Of a stretch of DNA of 64,000 bases, positions 33,205 through 46,164 are shown piece by piece. Position 1 is the stretch's first letter. Each line of letters begins with the position of its first letter. Source of the DNA: Holacanthus passer. Its lineage: Eukaryota > Chordata > Actinopteri > Pomacanthidae. The notes beneath the pieces are model-generated. The model made no database searches. It was given only the letters and a program-made list of their open reading frames with translations, and was not told the DNA's origin. The stretch covers positions 3,634,001 through 3,698,000 of the forward strand of contig JAFREQ010000042.1 in NCBI GenBank assembly GCA_025331565.1, given 5' to 3'. The translations under genes and the position numbers were made by a program.

Positions 33205-36200
33205 AACTGCTGATTGGTATGTAACCTGACACGACCCACCCAGGTCGCAGTGTTTGTGGTGGCGCTTCGGCTTCTTCGTGGCCCTCCGTCCTTTAGCCCT
33301 TCAAAGTTTTGTTTAGCTCTTATGACGACTGCTGTATTTGAATATAATCGCTTCTGAATTCCACTGTTGTCGTTGATAGATATTGCCACTAACGACATGG
33401 ATATTATTAGAAGCACTGGAGCTGCTGCCTTTTGTGGCAGATCCTCAGCGTGTCAGACAGAGGACAGCTCCGTCCAGTCAACACCAGCAAAATGAGAAAT
33501 TCCTCATCGCGACCCCGCGTCCTCCGCAGCTCGCCATCCAACACCTGTTCAGAGATGACGGATACGACGAGGATGAAGGTCACGAAGTAAACCCCAACTC
33601 GGTAACACTCTTTGATGTGTGTGTGAGCCGATCGGGCGTGTGGCTGCGTGTGTGGAGGGCCGTGAACACAACAGACGAGCCAGCTGACGCTGGTCTGTTT
33701 TGAATAGCTGTCAGGTGTTACATATTACAGTCCCACCCCCCCACCCCCCGTGCTTCACGTCTCACACGGTTTATAACACGTTCTGACACACATCGGGCCC
33801 ATTCTGCTGAGCACAGGAGACGAGCCTGTGCCCACTACCCTTCCTCTCTCCTCCAAAGCCGAGGCCGTCACGGCTGACACCTGCCCAGGAAGCGCTTAAA
33901 ACAATTAGAGCTCCCTGGAAAGCTCAAAAACCGTCGCCTGCCAAGAAGAGAAAAAGAGACATAAAGCACAGTTCCCCTTCTTAGATTAAAAACCCTAAAT
34001 TAAATCAAGTGTGCCATCAGTGCGTGCCGGGGAGGGTCCCTAATGGCAGGCTTCTCATTCTTTTATTTTATTAATTCCCTCTCCTTACTCAGCCATCTCC
34101 TACTGTAACAGCCTCTCTGACTCATCTGCTGCAGGAGAGGAGGAACGGGAGGAAAAGCACCCAAGAGTGGAGGAGTGGGGGTGGGCACGGTGCCCGCCCG
34201 AGGCGAAGTGAGTCACGACGCACCGCAGGACCCATTCATCACAGCGTGGCGCTGGCACTGCCTGCACCTCGGCTCTGTCCGTCACGACCGACCTGGGCAG
34301 CCGTGGAAATTAGGCTGCTTTATCTCTGAGCTCTCGTGTTATTGTTCCTCCGCCTGTGGTCCTGTGGTCGAGGATGAGAGGATGCCAGCGCAAGACCCTC
34401 GTCAGCTGCTTAATGTCAGGACACTGGTGGTTGATGTTCACTCTCTGCACCAAGACAGGATGTATTTTAGACACCCTGAATCAGACTTATCAGATCAAAT
34501 TACTTGGGCTACAATAGAAAAGAGCTCCTCATCTTTCTGACAACTTGATATCAGGACCGTGTTGTGGACGGTACAAAAGACTCTTCTAAATAGCAGTGAG
34601 CTCTTTCAGAGGTTTGCTTTGTTATTGCATGTACTTAATGGGTATAATTAGACATTTCAAGTAATTTCATAAATTGCTCAAAAACAGTGGACAATATAAA
34701 GAGTCCATCACGCTTTGATTTGGGTGACAGGAGTGAATGTGATCCCTCAGGATCCGACGCCTTTCGTCTGATGTGCTTCACAGAGCAGAGATGGTTCGAA
34801 GTTGGGCTTTTCACATGAAATACTGTTAAATATTGTTAGACGTGCGATCGCTTCAGGTGTGTGACATCAAAGCATTTCTGGGTATTGGACTGAGGCTTTT
34901 CAACTTTTTGAAAAGTTTCAAAAGTCAAATAGTTGGGTTTTTTTTGCCGTTTTCATCTATTGTCATCATGTCTATTGTAATTTTCTCCAGCTGGATCATC
35001 ACAACACAAATTATGAATGCATGAAGCAAACACAGAATCCAGATGAGAAAAGGGCGAAAACAGCAAATAATAGTGTTTATTTTTAACACAAGCACAAATT
35101 CAGTGTAACCTGCCACAGTCAGTTTGAGTGACGGTGTGGAAATTGATGAAATGCAGCATGGCACTGCAAAGTAACGGCTGTGACGCACAATAAAAGCTGA
35201 TCGTAATGAAAAATGTGCAAATTAAATATGAAACACACCAAAAAGCATTTTTATATGAAAAGTAACATGCTGTATTTCACATATTGCAGATCCATGTGTA
35301 AATACAGCACAGGTCCAGAGCTCGCTGCTTCTGAACAGTTTCCATTACCGACCCACAGAGGATCCCGGTCGTCTTTAAAGAGGCTTGTGAAACAATCGCA
35401 GCTGTTCTAAATCACTTCTCCTAACATCTCAAACCCACTCAGATGCTGAAGAACAGATAGTGCTGCGGGATGAGACACTAAAGGCTTGTTGTATATTCAC
35501 TGTGCGTCTCAGTGAAGCGCGGGTTTGTCTGTGTGTGCTACTCATTAGTTAGTGAAATCACATCTGTGTTTCCATCTAAACAGTGTTCTCGTAGGGGATT
35601 AAGAAGAATACTGGGATGGCATTGATATTTTCCCATGAGGAATCATGGGGAAACGGGTGGAAACAGTTTTTCTCTCTCTCTCGTCGGTCAGCACAGAATC
35701 TAAAGTCCACTGAGCAGATGGAAAGCTGTTAAATCCTCAATTTAAAAATGCTCTCGCTGCCTGGTGGGAAAAAAACCCAGCAGAAACATGTTGATTTAAT
35801 CTCGACTTTCATACCTCGTCACCTGGCGTCGGCTGTTTTGTTTATTCAAATCACATGTCGAACATATGAGGTTACCTTCACGTATTGGTTTTCTGTTGTC
35901 TCAGATCGAGCTGTCACGGTCAATTTTCTCAATTTATATCACGTATGAATAATGCATCACTGCGCAATCGTCACCGTTTGTTTGAGTCAGCAGCACAAAT
36001 TCAAACCGGATTTACCTTGTTTACAAAAATGATTCACTTTTTTGGATGGTGCGAACGAAGTGTCACATGTCTGTATATACTCAGTAGCCACGAGGTGGTT
36101 TTTGTTTACTCGTGTTCTCATCTTCTTGTTTAATATTTCAGCTCAAAAAATGTGTGGACCATATGCATCGACCAAGCAGTTCTAACACTAAACTTTTGCA

Positions 36201-36475
36201 CCACTCCACTCACATCGCCTCTCACATTCCCCTCTGAGCCCAGAAGCCCTCGGGCGGTTTCATCCCTCTCCGTATAAAATCGTGGACGGACATCACACGT
36301 CTTGAGGAGCCTCCACGGCGCATCACGGCCCTCATAAAGATTTCATTTACAGCTGTTGAATCACCCCTCTGTCTCTCTTGTTTTCTCCATCATTCCTCCT
36401 CTCTGCCGCTGCCCACACCCTCATTGTGGACGGCGGCGCTGCCCACCGAAGGCCACTGTGTTACTCACCACTCTC
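33205..36475. other. No gene supported
   Basis: A 106-codon open frame at 33383-33703 has no recognisable domain. A candidate AT-rich element lies at 34610-34720 (ATTGCATG, GGTATAATTAGAC, AAGTAATTTCATAAATTG). A CTCF-like GCCACGAGGTGG occurs at about 36087. The rest is unremarkable. Confidence 0.45.
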
Positions 36476-36477
36476 CA

Positions 36478-36640
36478 TTTTTTTTTTTTTTTTTTTGCTC
36501 GAGACTGGTCGGACTGTGTCGACCCCCCCTCTCTCCCCTTCCTCTGAACTCAACCACCCTGAAAACCACATCCTCCCCCTCACCCCCTCACCCCCCTCCC
36601 CCACATCATCCATCTCCTCCGTGCTGGTGTCTGGTCCGCC
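36478..36640. repeat. Poly-T (T19) and C-rich low-complexity tract
   Basis: T19 at 36478-36496 is followed by a C/T-rich tract with repeated CACCCCC and CTCCCC blocks to about 36640. Open frames crossing it are composition artefacts. Confidence 0.85.
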
Positions 36641-36644
36641 TCCC

Positions 36645-38325
36645 TCACTTTAATCTTATAAAAGTGGATTTCTGATATAGAGAGTGAGAGGGCTTTTAAG
36701 TGGATGGTATTGAGGTTGGTATAGAGTGTGTATGATGGGTGGGAGCCAGGGGGCAGAGTGGTGTGATGGGTAGAGGGCAGGTGGTTCCTGTAATGGCTTC
36801 TGCCCCTCCACCTCCCCTCAGCCACCCAGCCCTCCCTCCCTGTCAGCCACTAATGAGCCTGTATAGACACCCTGCAGTGGGTTTATGATGTTGTGGTGAA
36901 AATGAGAGCTGGATGCAGAGAGAGGAGAAAGAGTCGGAGCGGCGCAGCACAGCCGGTCACTTACTGATATCGATCCGCATCCCAATCCATCTCAATTTCC
37001 CTCATATGTAGTCACGTCCAATTAAGCTTCGCTCCGTCTTGAGAGCAGCGTGTTTCAGCGTCTGAACGCTGCAACGATGAGCTCACATTATTCTGTATGT
37101 GCAGAAAAATACGCCACACTCAGGGACCTGCACACAATGGAGACGTGTTTTTATGAACAATCCACTGTTCTCGGTCCAAATGCCTAAAATCCCTGGGATG
37201 AGTGTGCTGCTCGCTTTGTTGTAACATCTCCATTTGAGGAGAAGATGAATGCGTTCCCTTCTTCATTTCCTCCCCTCCTCCCCGCTCGTCTTTCCCCCAC
37301 CGGCTGAAAGCTGCTGTCTGGGTGGTAAAACTTGACTGTAGTGATGCACGAACCCAGGAGACCGTGTGAGACGGCTGGTGTGTAGTTTCCATGTGTGTTT
37401 TCTGCGTGTGTGTGATGAATGGTGTATACATAGTGTACAGAACAGTAGTCCTGGAGATCCATCCTGTTTCTTATTATGCTCAAGGATGCACAGAGAAAGA
37501 GCCTCTCTGTCTTAATGACAGCAGTTATTTCAGGCAAGACCAAGCCCCTTCAAAGTAAGATGTCTAAAGATGTAAGTGCTCTACGCAGACGAACAATGTG
37601 GATCCTGTTGTGTCATTGAACTCCTGATAGATATCTTGTTATTTCAGTTGATAAGATGCTTCCCCATGTGTGATGTGTCATTTAAAGCACTACTACTAGC
37701 TTAACCTGCTAGTTTCGCTGAAGAATGCTAATTTATGTTTTTCATTTATTTAATGGTACATTTTGGGTTAATAGCTTGTAAAGCTGTGTAAATCAGATCT
37801 GATTGCACTGTGGCGTCAGTAGCCACGTAACCAGCATTGATGCTGAGGAAATACACCTGAACAAACAGAGGTTTATTTTGGTGTAAGTGTGATGAAACTG
37901 GTGATGTGAAAAAGGAGGACAATCATACTGATGTGTCTTATTAAAAACCAAAATAGAGACAGTGGACAGAAAATGGACATTTAAAGAAGGACATTGTTGC
38001 ACTAGGGAAAGTTTAAATATGTGTTTTATGTTTTAAAAGTTTGTAATAAACTGACGAAAATTGGGAAGAGAAGCAGGTGGTTCACGTCTTCACTCTTCTG
38101 ACTTCTCTCCTGTGTTTACAGAGTCGAGGGCTTCAAACTCAAAATCATCTGTTACCGTGGTAACTCACCTCGAGACCCGTAACACCAACATGAGACACCG
38201 CTGTTTGTTTCCTGCTTCAAACCAACAGTCATGACCACAATTGTTCCCCAACATAAACACATGCATATTATGGAAACCATAATGACAAAGCTCCTCCGAC
38301 CTTGAAGAAGCAGTTATTTTATTTC
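36645..38325. other. No gene seen
   Basis: Unique sequence. The weak 11/14 CTCF-like motif at about 36755 is not defended. No exon or repeat recognised. Confidence 0.5.
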
Positions 38326-38330
38326 ATGTT

Positions 38331-38402
38331 TCCCTAAAACTAACCAAGTTCTTTTTGTGTCCAAACCCAACTCAACCACAGGGTTGTCACATCATAAAAT
38401 GG
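38331..38402. repeat. Decayed fish repeat (CCTAAAxCTAACCAAG type)
   Basis: CCCTAAAACTAACCAAGTTC, TTTTTGTGTCCAAACCCAAC and CACAGGGTTGTCACATC resemble a common teleost repeat built of CCTAAACCTAACC-like blocks. The limits are uncertain. Confidence 0.4.
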
Positions 38403-38404
38403 AT

Positions 38405-40045
38405 TCATTTTGTCAGTGATTTGTGACGATTTTCTTTCCCGACCATGTTTTGACCTTTCAGTTCTCGACCAATCAGACAACAGCTGTCTGTCTGTGTATA
38501 ACAGCTCTTACCCGTGTTCTTTCTGACACGGGAAAATTTCTATATATTTCAATAAACTGAACCCATGCACCGACAGGATCACACTCAGATCTGTTTTCTT
38601 GGTTTTAAAAGAAGTCAGCTGTGAATGTTCCTGCAGCCACTTTGCACCAGAGGCAGAACAAACACATGAGGCTGTTGGATTGGAAGCTTTTCTAACCTTT
38701 GTCTGTAGGAAAAGAAACATCCAGGACTCATCCTCATCTGAACAGGAATGAAAGACGCACAGCAGGTTTCAAGCAAGTTTCTGTTTTCAAACTAGATGCA
38801 TGCTGGGAAGTGTGTTAATCAGCTCATCATGTTTCTTTTGAAACTTAATTTGATGAGTTTAATGAACTCACAGCAGCACATTCATTAACTTACTTTATAC
38901 ACTGTAGTTACGATAAATTAATGACAGAAGATTTCACTAAATTCCTGCGTGATGTTTTTTCAGTTTTGACAGTTTTATTTGTATGTTTGTGCAGAATGAA
39001 TGTAATCTGGAATCTACATTTTATTACCGTTGAATACGTTTATCCATCTAAACAATTTCACACATTCAGCATCGGGTTGAGTTTCTCTTTCTAATTTGAA
39101 TCCTAAATGCTTTAGGAAGTGTTGCTTCATAATTCATCACGTCATAATTCAAAAATACAAATGAGCCCATTCTCAATAATGACATTACTGTGTTAGGAAG
39201 AGACGGAAGATATAACTTCAATAATATTTCACAGTTTAACTTCATCAATTTTGCATTAGAGTGGTTGATATCCTGGATATGAAAGTTCTTGTCTTCTCTG
39301 TAGAAAAAGATTTTTGCTGCATTATGACAATTGAAATCTTTGCAGTTTTTGTGCTTCAGTTAAGGAAAAGACTGTGGGATGAATAATCCATCATTCGTCT
39401 TGATCATCTGGGACTAATATACATGACACGGTTTAGAAGACCTTAGCTACACTGACCCCGGTGAGAAACCGACTTCTGCCATGTGACAGTCTATAAAAGT
39501 TCAGTCAAGTGCTGTAAAGTGTGTTTTCAGAGCCAGTTAAGTGATCGAGTGCTGTTCTCGGGGAAATTATACTCTCAGGTAAGTGACTGCAGGTCGAGGA
39601 CGTCTCTGAACTGGGAGCTGTGGGAGAGGAGACGGTGACGGTGGAGGGGGAGCAGGAGGTGTTAATGGACTGAACATTCACATGGAACCGTCCCAAGAAC
39701 TTAAAATAAAACCGTCCCAAAGTGTAGTGAGAAAACCAGACGAGTGGAGGCAGACGACAACACCTGTTCAGATCAGGTTCAGATGCGCGTTTCTAATGTC
39801 GGAACAAAAATATCAAATCATAGCTGACGTGCAGACATCTGTACGGAGTAAACGTGGCCAGGAAGAACAAACCTTCAGCTGAATGAACGGGGTGCAAATC
39901 ACATCAGCGAGCATCGACCCGTGATGACTGAATCTCAACGGCTTAAATCTTTTACTCACACGCTGAGCCGCAGTCCCTCCATCAAAATTAAAGATGCCCT
40001 GTGGACTTTTCCACAAAGTTTCTTTTTACATTCAGTGTTCTATGA
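38405..40045. other. No gene seen
   Basis: Unique AT-leaning sequence. No exon, repeat family or RNA gene recognised. Confidence 0.5.
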
Positions 40046-40049
40046 AATA

Positions 40050-40225
40050 CACACAATACGCATGTGCGAATCCTTGAGGTCTAACAAACACATTAGATGC
40101 ATCGAGGTGTGCGTCTCGATGAAACATTTCCAAAGCCAATTTTTTTCAACATTTTGAAACCTGCAGTGTTCATCGACCTTTTTTAGCAAGTAAGCTTCTT
40201 CTCCTCTGCCTTTGCCAGCAGCTTG
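40050..40225 (+). repeat. Interspersed repeat, sister of 23985-24160
   Basis: Aligns to the minus strand of 23985-24160 through TCCTTGAGGTCTAACAAA, ATGAAACATTTCC, CATTTTGAAA and GCTTCTTCTCC blocks. The similar short open frames on the two copies come from this shared ancestry, not from a protein. Confidence 0.7.
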
Positions 40226-40619
40226 GTTCATTACTATCACCTGTAGATCAGGGGAATATTGGGAATCCATTGGCGTTGGATAAACAAGACAGGGATTAAC
40301 TCAGTGAAAAGAAATCCTTCACAGCTCTATGAGTGGTCAGAAACTCCACAGGGACATGTTGCATGACTCTTCTCCAGCTTTAATCCCCAAATTTATCTTC
40401 CCTTCATCAAGAGGAGATTCTGTGTGAGGTTATGTCTGGTTTCTTTCCACAATGGGACGAAAACCCAGATAAAAATAAAACACTTATTTTATTTATTAAG
40501 CTGTTGTTGTTGTTGTCACTTGGTAAATGTGGTTGAAAAAACAAATTTCATTCTGCTTCACCCTCATTTTTCAATCCATCTTATTGCTTTGGGCTCATTG
40601 TGTCAAGACGTCTATCAAA

Positions 40620-40740
40620 AACATGCTGGTTCATTTTTTTAATTATGCATTCGCCCGTTTTTATTGAGGAAAATTTACTCTAATGATCCACTTGAGAGGC
40701 TGTAATTGAATTTTAATGCCACATGGATAAAAGCATAGTT
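40620..40740. promoter_or_regulatory. Candidate conserved element
   Basis: AATTATGCATTCG, TTTTTATTGAGG, CTCTAATGATCC, GCTGTAATTGAATTTTAATG and ATGGATAAAAGC in unique sequence, with a high density of homeodomain/POU-type cores. Confidence 0.38.
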
Positions 40741-40952
40741 TTTCCTCTCACTCCTCTCACTCCTCCCCCTCCGCGGGCCCCAGTGGGCGTGGGGGGACAC
40801 CAGAGAGGCTCATGTTACCATCTCTTCATCAACATTTACGGACGGGCCTGAACTAATCTCTCAGTGAATCTACAGTCAACACTGATGTATCCTTCCACTA
40901 AACACAACTGACTGAATCCCAGCCAGCTCCACGGCTGCCGTTCTGCGGCCCC

Positions 40953-40965
40953 TGACCTTTGACCT
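40953..40965 (-). promoter_or_regulatory. Perfect DR1 nuclear receptor site
   Basis: The minus strand reads AGGTCAAAGGTCA, two consensus AGGTCA half-sites with one-base spacing. An exact match to 12 fixed bases is expected about 0.008 times in both strands of 64 kb at equal base frequencies. COUP-TF, HNF4 and RXR dimers bind such sites. Confidence 0.5.
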
Positions 40966-41009
40966 CCTTGAAAAAGAGTGCGTCTCCCCTCAGACATCAG
41001 TCACGTCCC

Positions 41010-41310
41010 AGAATTTTTTTTTTAATGCATGTCAACAAATATGAATATGGAAATTTTGACAGAGCCCACAGTGATTTCCAGGAATGCGGGTACACATTTT
41101 GGTTTGTCATTGTTGACTCTACTGTTTAATTAAGCAGCGTTTAGCTAGAGAACCTCGATAAACATTCCACAAGTCAACAAAGCGAATCACCAGTTTATTG
41201 TCGGTGGAGCTTTTCCAGGCTGTAAATCATGACAGTGTCGAGCTCTGGGAGAGATTTGTCCACATTTGCAAACATTAAATTGTCCCAAGCCAATTGTGTT
41301 TCTTTCAACT
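41010..41310. promoter_or_regulatory. Candidate conserved element
   Basis: Unique sequence with TTTAATGCATGTCAAC, TTTGTCATTGTTGAC, GTTTAATTAAGCAG, AACCTCGATAAAC and CATTAAATTGTCCC. It follows a nine-base T run and lacks other simple repeats. Function is inferred. Confidence 0.35.
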
Positions 41311-41319
41311 TTGTTCTAT

Positions 41320-42200
41320 TCCCATTTAACAGAGACGAGACAAATGTGAATGCAGAATACTAATGAGAAACAGCAACAACAGGGCAGCATACGTGTGTCC
41401 GATTGTTTCTTTGTGTGTGTGTGTTCAAATGAGGCTGTTTCATAATTTGCTCTGTCAGTGCTGTCAATGCTACTTCTGTCCATATTCTATAAACAAGTGT
41501 GCTTCGCAGCGGGATACCCACAGCGTCGATGAAATAAACATCCTACACACTAACCATCACCTCTGGTTTCAACAACAAACACACACACAAAGATGTTTGA
41601 CAGTGTTGATATCACGCTTCGCCGACATCCACACGAGTGGAGGCCGGTTCGAGCGGTTCATCGAGGGTTCGCTCTCACAGATGTCACGAAGCTGAACGCC
41701 CACACGCTGGCGTACAGTAAAATCACCGACTCACCTCAGGCTCTTTACAGTCAGCTGGAGAGACGTCGCTGTCAATGGTGTCCAGGTGTGGAGCCGGCCT
41801 CTCCGCTCCCGTCATTAAACCCCCGGGCCTGTGGGAGGGACGGTTTACTGGGCTCCGCTGAGCGCGCTGACCCCGAGATGAAGCCGTCAGGATCGCCTCC
41901 GATCGCTGCAGCTACAGCTCAGCGCCGTAACTCACAGACAGCCAGACGCAGCAGACGTCACAGCCAACTCATTTATTGCTACAAAATGTGAATCTCTGAG
42001 GTGTTGTGCTAGGTGCATGTGCCAGTGACGACATTTTTATTTCAGGTTGGCAGCTCGCTCACTCACCCGATTCATGAACTTTGTTTTTACACAGCGTCGG
42101 TTTGGACAATCGCTGCTATCGTTTGTGCTGCAGGACCATCAGCATTTTGAGCTCCATGAAGCTTTTTCAATTACCGACATCAATGAATCAGCCGTTTATA
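41320..42200. other. No gene supported
   Basis: A 132-codon open frame (41593-41991, +) is fairly GC-rich but has no domain that I recognise and no flanking splice or promoter context. Otherwise unremarkable. Confidence 0.45.
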
Positions 42201-42205
42201 GTAAA

Positions 42206-42600
42206 CAGTGATGGAAAGCACAATTACTCAAGTACTGTATGATTTTGAGGTATTTGTACTTTGTTTGAGTATTTCCATTTTATACGACTTTCTATTTCTA
42301 CTTCACTACATTTCAGAGGGAAATACTGCACTTTTTACTCCCTACATTTATCTGACAACTTTATCTTATCTTATCTTAAATAGTTACTTTGCAGATTGAG
42401 AATAAAAAAATGTAATTAGCAAATAAATCATGATGTATTATTATACAGATTAAGAGGGTAAATTCACAAGTTAGCCAGCAGAATATAAACTCATTAGAAT
42501 TAGCTTCACTTTTTAGCTACACTGGTACAATGACGTACACGTTAATGCATCCAAAACAACAATATAATAAACATTATTCTGAAGCAGACCATCGTTCATT
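42206..42600. mobile_element. hAT-like short DNA transposon, copy 2, right end lost
   Basis: Starts CAGTGATGGAAAG and runs through ATTACTCAAGTACTGTA, GAGTATTTCCATTTTATACG, CATTTCAGAGGGAAATACTG and ACATTTATCTGACAAC, all typical of an abundant percomorph repeat. It is inverted relative to the copy at 7265-7620. A (TTATC)n block at about 42361-42378 is a later expansion inside it. The right terminal repeat is not visible near 42600, so the copy is truncated. It has no coding capacity. Confidence 0.85.
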
Positions 42601-42604
42601 TCCT

Positions 42605-44015
42605 CCCATTTGTATGTCGCCCGTCATATGTAACTAAAAGCTGCCAGGACAAAACTGTAAAGAGCTGATTTGAATAAGGGAATAAATAAGCAAAGACTTT
42701 CTTCAAGAGATGAGAAATCATATCAGATCAAATGCAAAGTGTTCTTGCATTTCACTGCAGGTCAAAACAAAGAACTGTCAAGCTCAGGTTTGCCAACATG
42801 TTTCTAAGAACTTCAATAACTCACTTGGAATTTTAAAATCTAAAACTTCTTCCCCCGACTTTTTTCAGAATCCTTCATTTCCTGATCATGATTTAAATAT
42901 GATGCATTATTAATAGCAGCATTTGTACAGATAAGATCTCCAGTGGATCCATGTGGATGTTTCCAGACTGGCAGAGGATGAGTCACAAACCAGGCCTGGT
43001 TGAGAACCATTAACCAGGCTTTAGGAGGCGGGCGGGGGCCCGTCCCACGCCTGTCACGCACACCGGCTGTATAATCCACACTGACAATCTGAGGTCCAGT
43101 CTAAAAGGGTTTCCTCACTCCGCCGGCAGACAGGTGAGGTTTGATGGCTTCAGGGTCCTAGGAAACACCGTCAGAAGCCACTAATGCAGCCGGGGGAACA
43201 TTAACTCCACAGGTGCCTCTCGCCACAAAGCAAAGCAGCGAACCGTGAACGATATCCTGTTGTGCAGCTACAGAGATACGTCCATACAACATGTGTTCAG
43301 CCTCATATCACTTGGAATTGATTTGCGACGGCTATGTGGGCTACAAATACAGGAAAGGAGCCTGCAGCAAGGTTATTGACAGTGAAGAATGACTTCCCCT
43401 GCACACACCATATGGTCGGTGAAGCCATGCCGCAGTATCACATGTAAAACTAATTTAGTCCTTATCTATTGAGTCGACATGTCAGGAAGGTCTGTAGGTT
43501 TGTTATGAATTGTCGAGCTCAGACTGACTCATGTCCTCTAAGTGGCTCCTTATTAAAAGGGAATTTTCTTCCTCCGTCTCACTGGGGAGAGAATTGATGC
43601 TGTGACAACATGTTCGCCACAAACGCTTCTTCTGACACGAGAGAGAAATTAGAGGCTCATGATGACGTTGCATTCCTCCGTTGATAACATCTGCACGCAT
43701 AGTTAATCCTCGTCACTCGGAGATCCGCCCCCGGGTGTGTTTGACAGGACGGCTGCTCCTCGAATTTGATGTGTCACTGCGACTCCTTTTGACGCTGAGG
43801 GGCATAAACACACACACGTGATTTCACACATGCTTCAAATGTAAATACTGACGCATTAAAACAGCATTACAGCTCGAAGGGTTGTTTCCCCGTGAAGCAG
43901 CGGCGCGGAGCTGCATGTGTGAATGTGCCTTCTGTTAACTAAGACGTTTGCAGGTGTGACGTCTTGGATCCCTTCCCTCAGGGTTCAACGTCTCATGTAA
44001 TCCTCTCATCATTTT
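42605..44015. other. No gene seen
   Basis: Unique sequence. No exon or repeat family recognised. Confidence 0.45.
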
Positions 44016-44019
44016 TTCT

Positions 44020-44130
44020 CTTGAGCATATTAATAGCCATCGTGGGAATAATACCAGTGATTGGTTTGTTTTAAAGTTTGTCTTAGCGTGCACGTCTCCA
44101 GGCTACGCCGTGATTAGAAACTCACTGACA
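44020..44130. promoter_or_regulatory. Candidate conserved element
   Basis: GAGCATATTAATAGCC, GTGATTGGTTTG and CGTGATTAGAAAC in unique sequence free of simple repeats. The element is inferred from composition. Confidence 0.28.
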
Positions 44131-44389
44131 TATGGGAAGCATCAACCTTCTTCAAGTTGTCACTTCCTTCCTCTTTATTTTCTCTGACATGATGGAGAAC
44201 CGATGGCCACGTCCATTCTTCAATGCCCCTCGCCCATTAGAAAGGTCGCCTCAGGTCATGAAAGGCTGCCCGTGGAGCTGAGGTAGACTGTGGGATGTGG
44301 ATGGTAAATGTGGACGGGAGCTCTACCTGTATTTGCACTTGAGCTTCACGAGGAAGGAAAGGCTCAGTGGTAATGACTTGTTTACACTG

Positions 44390-44510
44390 TTTGGAAAGCG
44401 CCGATCTCTTGATTCATGTAATTGGCCCCCGACTCAATCAATCAAGGTATCAATCAGCGGCCTGTGCTTTAAGTAAACATATTAATCGTTTTAGATTTCT
44501 GCTCTGCCGA
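44390..44510. promoter_or_regulatory. Candidate element with two PBX-like ATCAATCA sites
   Basis: The octamer ATCAATCA (reverse TGATTGAT, the PBX/HOX-type site) occurs at 44437-44444 and again at 44449-44456. It is flanked by CATGTAATTGG and CATATTAATCG homeodomain-type motifs, plus a forkhead-like GTAAACA at about 44473. Two exact octamers 12 bp apart in unique sequence suggest a regulatory module. Confidence 0.4.
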
Positions 44511-44514
44511 TGGC

Positions 44515-46020
44515 GGAAGGTCAGCAGCAACTTGAAGATTGTGAAGAATCCGAAGCGAAGGTCGAGTTTCCATCATAAGCAAACACACTCATTAGTTGAA
44601 TAAGCAGTAAAATCATCGTTAAAGGCAACTGTTCTCTTCGACTCCCTTCTTCTCCCATCAAGGCAGGAAACGACAGGTTATGATGGCAGAATCTCAGCAT
44701 TGGTTCAATCAGCCAGAGGACCATTTACTCCAACTCTCCATGTGTGGTTTTCACTTTCTGCCGCAGAGACTTTCTGTCTCTCTGCTCTGTGGTCGGTGAC
44801 ACAGCTAATAAAGCAAGGGGCAAAAAGATGAGTCTTTTTTTTTTCTCCATCTCATTTGTGAAGTCATAGCAAAACACCATCCAATATATCAGCATCATGA
44901 AAACACTTTACAAGATGGTTCTCCTCGAGTTTCAGTGACTTATTTTCCTCACACCACCATAAACACATGGTTCCTCTCTCCCACCTCTCCTCTGCATCTT
45001 ATACATGTTTGATATCCTGAACTAAAAAAGCACTGAGCTGTCCTGCTTCTGTTTTCACTACCCTCCTCCCCACTGCCACTTTAATGCTTTGTATATATGG
45101 TTATGTACTTTATATACACATAACTGCATGTTTTCTTTGTAAATATAGTTTCTTTGTTTCTTGAATTACTGTCATTGATGTGTCTTTCCTCGTTCTACCT
45201 TACATTGTACAGTACATAGTGTTGTTATAAATCTCCTTGGTAAAAAATTATGCTCTCTAAATCTGGATGACCTCTACGTCTACCTTTGTGTGGTGGCACG
45301 ACATGGACCTGGGAGTAGGAGTATATTCAATTTACAGTAAAATGTATTGCAATATCCGGCAGATAACATTATCTGCTGAATGTACTGTATATTTCTGGGC
45401 ACTACTACTGTACAGCTCTTCATCACGGTTAAAGATTATGATCCTGCTTTTAGCCTCTATTATCAGATTTGATTTTATTCTACATGTCATTTTATATTAT
45501 TTATTGATCCATTCATCTAATTATCTTTAAAAAAAAAAAAAAACCTGCAGCAGAATTTGCTCTCCACAGGTTGTACTGATTCTACTGTTGGAAATGTGGT
45601 AACGAGCGTAGTTTTATTTAAGACTCAGAGGCTGAAATTCAAACATTGTTGCTGTGAGTGACTTTCATGAACAGTAAAACCTGACGTGAGAATAAACAAA
45701 GCCGAGAGTCGAGAGTAAAACATTTCTAAAGAGCCTATTGTTCTGTATGTGATGACCGCAGTTTCTTGTAGCCTGCTCAAAGTCATCTCCACCCACTGAG
45801 GTACAAACCAGCCAATGAGACGATTTTCTCTCCAGAGCGACTCACCCTCCAAAACAATGTTTGCGCGACTCAAATTGCAGTCTGCCTCTCTCGCTCTCAC
45901 TCGCTGCCACTGCTGCTATTTTGAATTCTTTAAATGTGTGGCAGCTGAGGTGGGCACCAGCCGCCCCGGTGGTCTTTCACTGCTCTAATTGCAGCCCTCC
46001 CTCCACCCTCCTGCGGCCCT
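44515..46020. other. No gene seen
   Basis: Contains a poly-A run (45529-45543). The T/A-rich part at 44950-45260 could be an old 3' UTR or LINE tail, but no motif decides this. Confidence 0.45.
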
Positions 46021-46024
46021 CTCT

Positions 46025-46160
46025 CCGCTGCACCGTTCCTCCCATCGTCAGAGGATTTACAGCCCAATCACTGCTGCCATGGAATGCAACATCTCGTGGA
46101 ACAATAAAACAAGTAGTTTTCATAATGGAGGCGCAGGCGGTCTGACCTTACAAGCCGAGG
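46025..46160. promoter_or_regulatory. Candidate conserved element
   Basis: GCCCAATCAC, CCATGGAATGCAAC (TEAD-like GGAATG), AACAATAAAAC and TTCATAATGG in unique sequence. Function is inferred. Confidence 0.27.
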
Positions 46161-46164
46161 CGAG

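Noticed and set aside
33383..33703. A 106-codon open frame with an acidic stretch
   Set aside because: No family recognised; the upstream sequence resembles repeat DNA.
36755..36768. CCAGGGGGCAG as a further CTCF site
   Set aside because: Only 11 of 14 core positions match, in low-complexity GC-rich DNA.
41593..41991. A GC-rich 132-codon open frame
   Set aside because: No domain recognised and no exon boundaries; kept only as a note, since a translated search could overturn this.
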